In this document: positions 60,101 to 64,000 of the stretch, piece after piece | Numbering within the stretch: the first letter of the stretch is position 1 | How the letters are laid out: the number at the start of each line of letters is the position of its first letter | Source: Homalodisca vitripennis | Lineage: Eukaryota > Arthropoda > Insecta > Hemiptera > Cicadellidae | NCBI RefSeq assembly: GCF_021130785.1 | Contig: NW_025777614.1 | Location: 1 to 64,000, forward strand | Length of the DNA: 64,000 nucleotides | Direction: 5' to 3' | Notes under the pieces: model-generated | Databases searched by the model: none | Told to the model about the DNA's origin: nothing | What the model saw: the letters and a program-made list of their open reading frames with translations, nothing else | Position numbers and translations under genes: made by a program

Positions 60101-61968
60101 ATGGAGTTGTTGTTTCTTAGCTGTCTTCAGTGAAATACATGTATATTTTATTCACACCCCAGAAGAAAGGTTCACTTCTGGCTGATTTATATCTTTCGAT
60201 TGACTCTACATAAGGTACAGCAAAAAACCATACGCATCAAATACATTTTACATTTTTACTTCATTTTTTAATTGTTTTCATTTTGGTTTGTTATTGTTTT
60301 AATTGGACAGAAATATAATGGATTTTGTCAGTTTTTTAGTTACATACAAGGAGGCACCCAAAAGAAGCCATTTTTTTTTTTTTTTTAAAGCTATATATTT
60401 TAAAATATTTTAAACAAAAACCTTATTCTCTTCAAAATATTCTCCATTACACAACTAATACAATTGACCCACCAGTGTTTTCCATGGTTTGAAACTTTTT
60501 TGTACTCATCTGTAGAAATGGCTGACAGCTCTTCCCTTGACTTCTTTGATTTGGTCAAATTGGTGTCCTTTCATGCCACTTTTTATGCGTGGAAGATAAT
60601 ATAAAGTCACATGGTGCCAGGTTAGGTGAGTAAGGTGCGTTTGGAAGCGGAACCATGACATTTGTAACCAAAAATTGTTTAACAAAGTGTTTTAAAATTG
60701 TAAAAAACTGTGTGTGTGCAGTTGCGTTGTTGTGGTGGAAGAACCAGTCTCCTGTATGCCACAAATGGGGTCTTTTTTTACAAACACTGTTGCACAATCT
60801 TCTTAAAACTTCGAAATAAAAGGTTTGATTGACGATCTGAACTGGGGAATCAAACTCTGAATGAACTATGCTTTTGGCATCAAAAAGGTAAATCAAAATT
60901 TGTTTTTGTGTTTGATTTGACTTCACAATTTTTTTGGACGGGGTGACGATGACGTCTTCCATTGGCTTGACTGTAGCTTTGTTTCTGGGTCCTAACCATA
61001 GCACCATGACTCATCACCAATAATGATCTTTGACAGAAAATCTGGATCAATTTAAAGTTATTGTTTCAAAAACACGACATGTTTCAATTCTATGTTTCTT
61101 TTGTCAGTCAGAACCCGAGGAATGAACTTGGCAGCAGCAACCCTTTTCATTCCTAAATCTTCCGTTTAAAATTCACTGATCCGGAGTACCAAGATAACCC
61201 ACTAATCTCTGATAATCAATTGTCCTGTCGACAGTCTGTGAGTACAAGCTGTCCAATTTTTTAAATATTTTCGTCAATTTCGGGCAGTTGATGGATGTCC
61301 AGAATGAGGTTTGTCATCAATCAACATGTCGCCATTTTTAAATCGAGCAAACCGCTCGTACACTTCAGTTTTTCCCATAGTGTCATCTTGGTAAGCTGTT
61401 TTTAACATTAAAAACAGTTTCAGCAGCATTTTCACTGAGTAGAAAACAAAATTTTCACAGCTGCACGTTCACTTAAACTTGTAATCGTAAAAAAAACAAA
61501 ACCAAAACAGCACTAGTAATCACTGCAGATAAATGGAACAAGCCAGTTTGACAAACACAGGCGACACTGAACTGGCTATGAGTTGCGGTATACACGTCTA
61601 GCAGCAGAAATGCATACTACACAAGCTCTGCCCACGGTCAATACTACTCTGGTTTCCTTTGGGTACCCTCATGTAAGCTTGAGGTATAGAGAATGTGTAC
61701 ACTGCAATATTTGTAGATGATCAAGAGTAATAAAATTCATTAAGTATGTGACCATTTTCTACTGCATTTATCTAATATACTGCATTACAGTAGGTTGTTT
61801 TACATTCTTAGATTAGCCTACACATTATGTTAAAATACGAACATACTGTATGTTCCATATAATCCTAGAAAAAATAAAATACATATCTTAATAAATTTTC
61901 TTTGTCATTTAGGTAAAGTCCACGGATCTTTGGCTCGTGCTGGTAAAGTAAAAGGACAAACCCCCAAG
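54120..61968 (+). CDS. FAU: FAU: ubiquitin-like (FUBI)-ribosomal protein S30 fusion, 3' end outside window
   Basis: FAU encodes a precursor that is cut after a Gly-Gly to release a ubiquitin-like protein and S30 (eS30), a component of the small ribosomal subunit needed in the decoding region. Three coding exons (75, 139 and 56 nt; 270 nt, 90 codons) join in frame with consensus GT-AG introns of 1710 and 5869 bp. Residues 1-72 form the ubiquitin-like domain (start [20 protein letters not shown], end VPLLGG), close to the 74 residues of vertebrate FUBI. Residues 73-90 are [18 protein letters not shown], the nearly invariant start of S30. The basic remainder of S30 (about 41 residues) must be in an exon beyond 64000. 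The domain lacks the C-terminal RGG of ubiquitin, as is known for FUBI. Start is the only ATG after the acceptor, in a good context (AAAATGC). Confidence 0.93.
54195..55904. other. FAU intron 2
   Basis: 1710 bp of AT-rich sequence between GTATGT and TGTGTGTACAG. No transposon end or RNA gene was recognised. Confidence 0.7.
55905..56043 (+). CDS. FAU: FAU exon 3 (codons 26-71 plus one base)
   Basis: Acceptor GTACAG at 55904 and donor GTAAAC at 56044, phase 1. Reads [20 protein letters not shown] through [12 protein letters not shown]; the last base starts the second Gly codon of the processing site. The C-terminal LLG-G matches the FUBI cleavage site. Confidence 0.92.
56044..56699. other. FAU intron 3, proximal part
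   Basis: Contains TACAGTGATGCTCAGTTATT at about 56115, recurring with one change near 60059, and a GC-richer block (56190-56400) with repeated GAACGA/GATC motifs reminiscent of hAT termini. No complete element could be delimited. Confidence 0.35.
56902..57829 (+). mobile_element. Internally deleted mariner (928 bp)
   Basis: Terminal inverted repeats of at least 27 bp, identical at both ends, starting CGAGGGTCGTCCAGAAAGTA, with TA duplications at 56900-56901 and 57830-57831. A full mariner of this type is about 1.3 kb; roughly 0.4 kb of the transposase middle is missing. It could still be moved by an intact relative, since both ends are preserved. Confidence 0.88.
57063..57657 (+). pseudogene. 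mariner transposase with internal deletion
   Basis: Starts [20 protein letters not shown] (57063), the first helix-turn-helix of this lineage, through [13 protein letters not shown]. After codon ~40 the sequence jumps to [15 protein letters not shown] in another frame (junction near 57185-57195), then [36 protein letters not shown] and [20 protein letters not shown], ending near AAGTV at 57657 with a few more readable codons after it. The second helix-turn-helix and the first catalytic Asp (the GDE-W block) are deleted. The second and third Asp remain, with 34 residues between them (DD34D). Confidence 0.88.
59529..60346. other. FAU intron 3, middle part
   Basis: A hAT-like terminal sequence may be present near 59640-59680 (inverted: TAGAGATGTGTCCTTCAATT) but no partner was proven. 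A ~85-bp imperfect tandem duplication lies at about 60013-60130 (CATACATTTTTTTAAATGGA and CATAAACTTTAAAAGATGGA units). Confidence 0.35.
60347..61673 (-). mobile_element. Full-length, inactive mariner-like element (1327 bp)
   Basis: Left end CAAGGAGGCACCCAAAAGAA and inverted right end CATGAGGGTACCCAAAGGAA match at most positions, with TA at 60345-60346 and 61674-61675. The interior encodes a minus-strand transposase that is frame-broken. It lies in FAU intron 3, 240 bp before exon 4. Confidence 0.8.
60555..61440 (-). pseudogene. mariner-like transposase, catalytic Asp lost
   Basis: From the right: [20 protein letters not shown] and [10 protein letters not shown] (about 61375-61275), then frame breaks, [11 protein letters not shown] (about 61145-61110), [11 protein letters not shown] (about 61030-60995; first catalytic Asp present), the long open part with [35 protein letters not shown] and [12 protein letters not shown]. 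The second catalytic Asp of the HHDNA block reads Asn. The third (CDF) is present, but the interval is 40 residues rather than 34, because of an extra six residues around TILKHF. Stops interrupt the N-terminal third. It cannot be active. Confidence 0.8.
61913..61968 (+). CDS. FAU: FAU exon 4 (completes Gly72, start of S30)
   Basis: Acceptor TTTGTCATTTAG at 61912 and donor GTATGT at 61969, leaving phase 0. Completes the second Gly of the processing site and codes [18 protein letters not shown], which is highly conserved in eS30 across animals. Confidence 0.93.
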
Positions 61969-64000
61969 GTATGTTGTGGTTTTAAAAAGTTTTATTTTTA
62001 GATTACTAGGTATGATTTTCAAAACACAGAGATAAGATTTAACTCATTTAGCCCCAGGTGACAATTTTTTCTGCTATTACATACTATTGAAAATTCCTAG
62101 AAGGCGATTTTGCCACTTATTTTAATACCATTTATAGCTTTCAAAACCAGTATACATTATATCCAACAATTGTTGGGAAATTGAGTATTGTATGTCATAC
62201 TGTGTACTGAATTAAAACAGCAACAACATTTAGTTGTCTGTCTATTTCATCCAACTAATCTTACACACTTCAGCTATTGCATAGAAACCTAAAAATGTAT
62301 CTTTGACATTATGTTTTAAGTTAGGCTTCTGATTTTTGTTGTTGTTATATATACTAACGAGATGGCATTTAATGTTTAAAAAATAATTTCAGACAGTTAA
62401 TAGTTTTTGTTTCTTAACAGAATATCCCAAAAAATTTGTGTTATTTATTTTTAATGTATATTTTATTTAGTTTCACATATAACTAAAAAAAAGTTACATT
62501 AGGACATTTTTATACCATTGCCATAAAATTAAACCTCGTAATAATTTTTTGTACAAAACCTTGCAAATTTAAAGGCCTGGGTCACTTACCCAGCTAAAAT
62601 TTCCTTGTTAGAGTACTGCACTCTGATCAAAAAGTTTAGATACCAGAGTTTAAAAGTTAACCTCAAACAAACTAGTAGAGCTATTAATAACAAGAGTTAC
62701 ATTAAAATTGAAGATCTTTATTTCTACGTTTAAAAATAACAAGCAAATAATTTACAAATGAAAACATTATGTTGATATGAATCATACAATTTGGTTCTTA
62801 ATAATTTTTTATGTTTAAAAATTTGATTCCGTCACATTAGAATCAAGAGGAGCATTAACACTGTTCTAACCTATTCATTAAGCTGGCTGTGATCATCTTG
62901 ATTTAAAATGGCACCATAAGAAAAGTGTTAAAACCCTTGTAACATGCATATATTTGATTGTAGAATGTGGTGGATTGTTCATTTTAAGAATATAATTAAT
63001 ACACATCAAATAGTTAGATTTTTTTGCCAATATCATTATTGGTTATTTCCTAAAAATTTCATTATTTAAATACACAAAAAGTATACACTCTATAAAATTG
63101 CTAAAGCCATTGACAGATCTCACTACGGCTGTTGTGTTTAAGCATTTGATTCTATTTGACATTAGTTTTTTTAACGTTTTGAACATTTAAAAAGTGTATA
63201 TAATGTAAATTGGTTTAAATCGCACTTAAGTGGGTAAGTAATGAAGTGTCCCAGAAGGATTTGTCGGGATACAACTTGTTCTTGGTGATTATTAATAATC
63301 TACCATCAAAATAAAAAATAAATTAATTTTTTATGCGTTATAATGAATGTTTGTCATTATATATATATATTTTTTCTTTTAGAAATCTATGTATAACTAT
63401 GTACAACACCCATTTAGATGTTTGTATTCTTCAGAACTTGACATAATAGTACACGGGAAAGATAAAGTTGGAAAATATATCTCAAATGCTTAGAGAATAT
63501 TGCAACAAATTGTAAATCTAAAGTATTACAAATGACTAATGACGACTCATAAATTTATTACTTCTTTTCAATAATGAATAATTGTGATATTGTACAATGG
63601 GCTTTTACTGAAAACCCAAGTCACTGATCTACCTGTTAAAGAACGCCTTAAGACAGTTACAATGCCTCATGTTAAAGTGTATTAAAGAACATAAAATACC
63701 GACTTTAAAATCATGATATATGTATGAACGTTTTACTTACATTACATACACAAAAACAAAAGTTGGTGAATTCGGTTACGTCCCATCCCAACCAACCATA
63801 CACATAATTTTCTTTCTAACCCATAATACAAATTACAGTAAATTAATTGAATTAACTTTATTTCGTTCAGGCTTAAAATATTTTTTTAATAAACTACCTC
63901 CAACTTTTGTTCAATTGATTTTTTTCAGTAAAACTGAAGGATATCTTTATAGAAAATTCCTACTAAACAATTGTTTGAAGGCTCAGCCAATCGATTCTTT
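61969..64000. other. FAU intron 4, continuing past the window
   Basis: At least 2032 bp without the expected Lys/Arg-rich last exon of S30. AT-rich; a short (TA)n lies near 63358-63370. No transposon terminus was recognised. Confidence 0.7.

Noticed and set aside
1..64000. CRISPR arrays, bacterial operons, prophage
   Set aside because: Nothing prokaryotic is present: genes are split by GT-AG introns and the tandem arrays lack repeat-spacer structure.

Overview
The window is eukaryotic, AT-rich, intron-bearing and dominated by decayed transposable elements. It most likely comes from an arthropod, probably an insect with a large repeat-filled genome. Reasons: the one gene I can name (FAU) has an arthropod-like split structure, and the transposon mix (mariner/DD41D, pogo/Tigger, piggyBac-like, hAT-like, I-like, CR1/jockey-like and RTE-like LINEs) is typical of insects. 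Species cannot be read from the sequence.

The only confidently identified host gene is FAU, the ubiquitin-like (FUBI) and ribosomal protein S30 fusion, on the + strand in the right third. Coding exons lie at 54120-54194, 55905-56043 and 61913-61968; the last exon, with most of S30, lies beyond the right edge. A pyrimidine-tract (TOP-like) leader with a consensus donor at 38431-38494 is a good candidate for its non-coding first exon, which would make intron 1 about 15.6 kb. Three exon-like segments at 36233-37562 may be the 3' end of an unidentified gene just upstream on the same strand.

Layout. 387-2850: DD41D (rosa-like) transposon with very long inverted repeats and a broken transposase. 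About 2510-20490: a stretch dominated by expanded homopolymers and base changes that lengthen runs. Comparison of the two transposon arms, one on each side of its left border, suggests this is mostly unreliable consensus rather than biology; one shredded LINE RT is recognisable in it. 20640-22000: degraded LINE RT, minus strand. 22000-29500: intergenic DNA with several inverted-repeat elements, a LINE tail, a 1.5 kb hAT-like element carrying a ~113-bp tandem array, and a Helitron-like 3' end. 29497-34850: nearly full-length I-like LINE, minus strand, with gag knuckles, endonuclease, RT and RNase H. 38930-42670: CR1-like LINE with an esterase-like ORF1 fragment. 42778-47366: a stack of nested DNA transposons (an unclassified TIR element holding two piggyBac-like insertions, then a pogo element holding a third). 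48720-52275: a LINE split by a 748-bp TIR element. 52440-52960: RTE-like LINE tail. 56700-59528: internally deleted LINE split by an internally deleted mariner. 60347-61673: full-length dead mariner.

The elements appear inactive: frames are broken, or catalytic or internal parts are lost. The clean nesting, with target duplications and host-ORF frames that close when an insertion is removed, gives a readable relative chronology. The most useful second looks are the two families of 8-bp-duplicating TIR elements that I cannot assign, the candidate gene upstream of FAU, and the quality of the 2.5-20.5 kb stretch.
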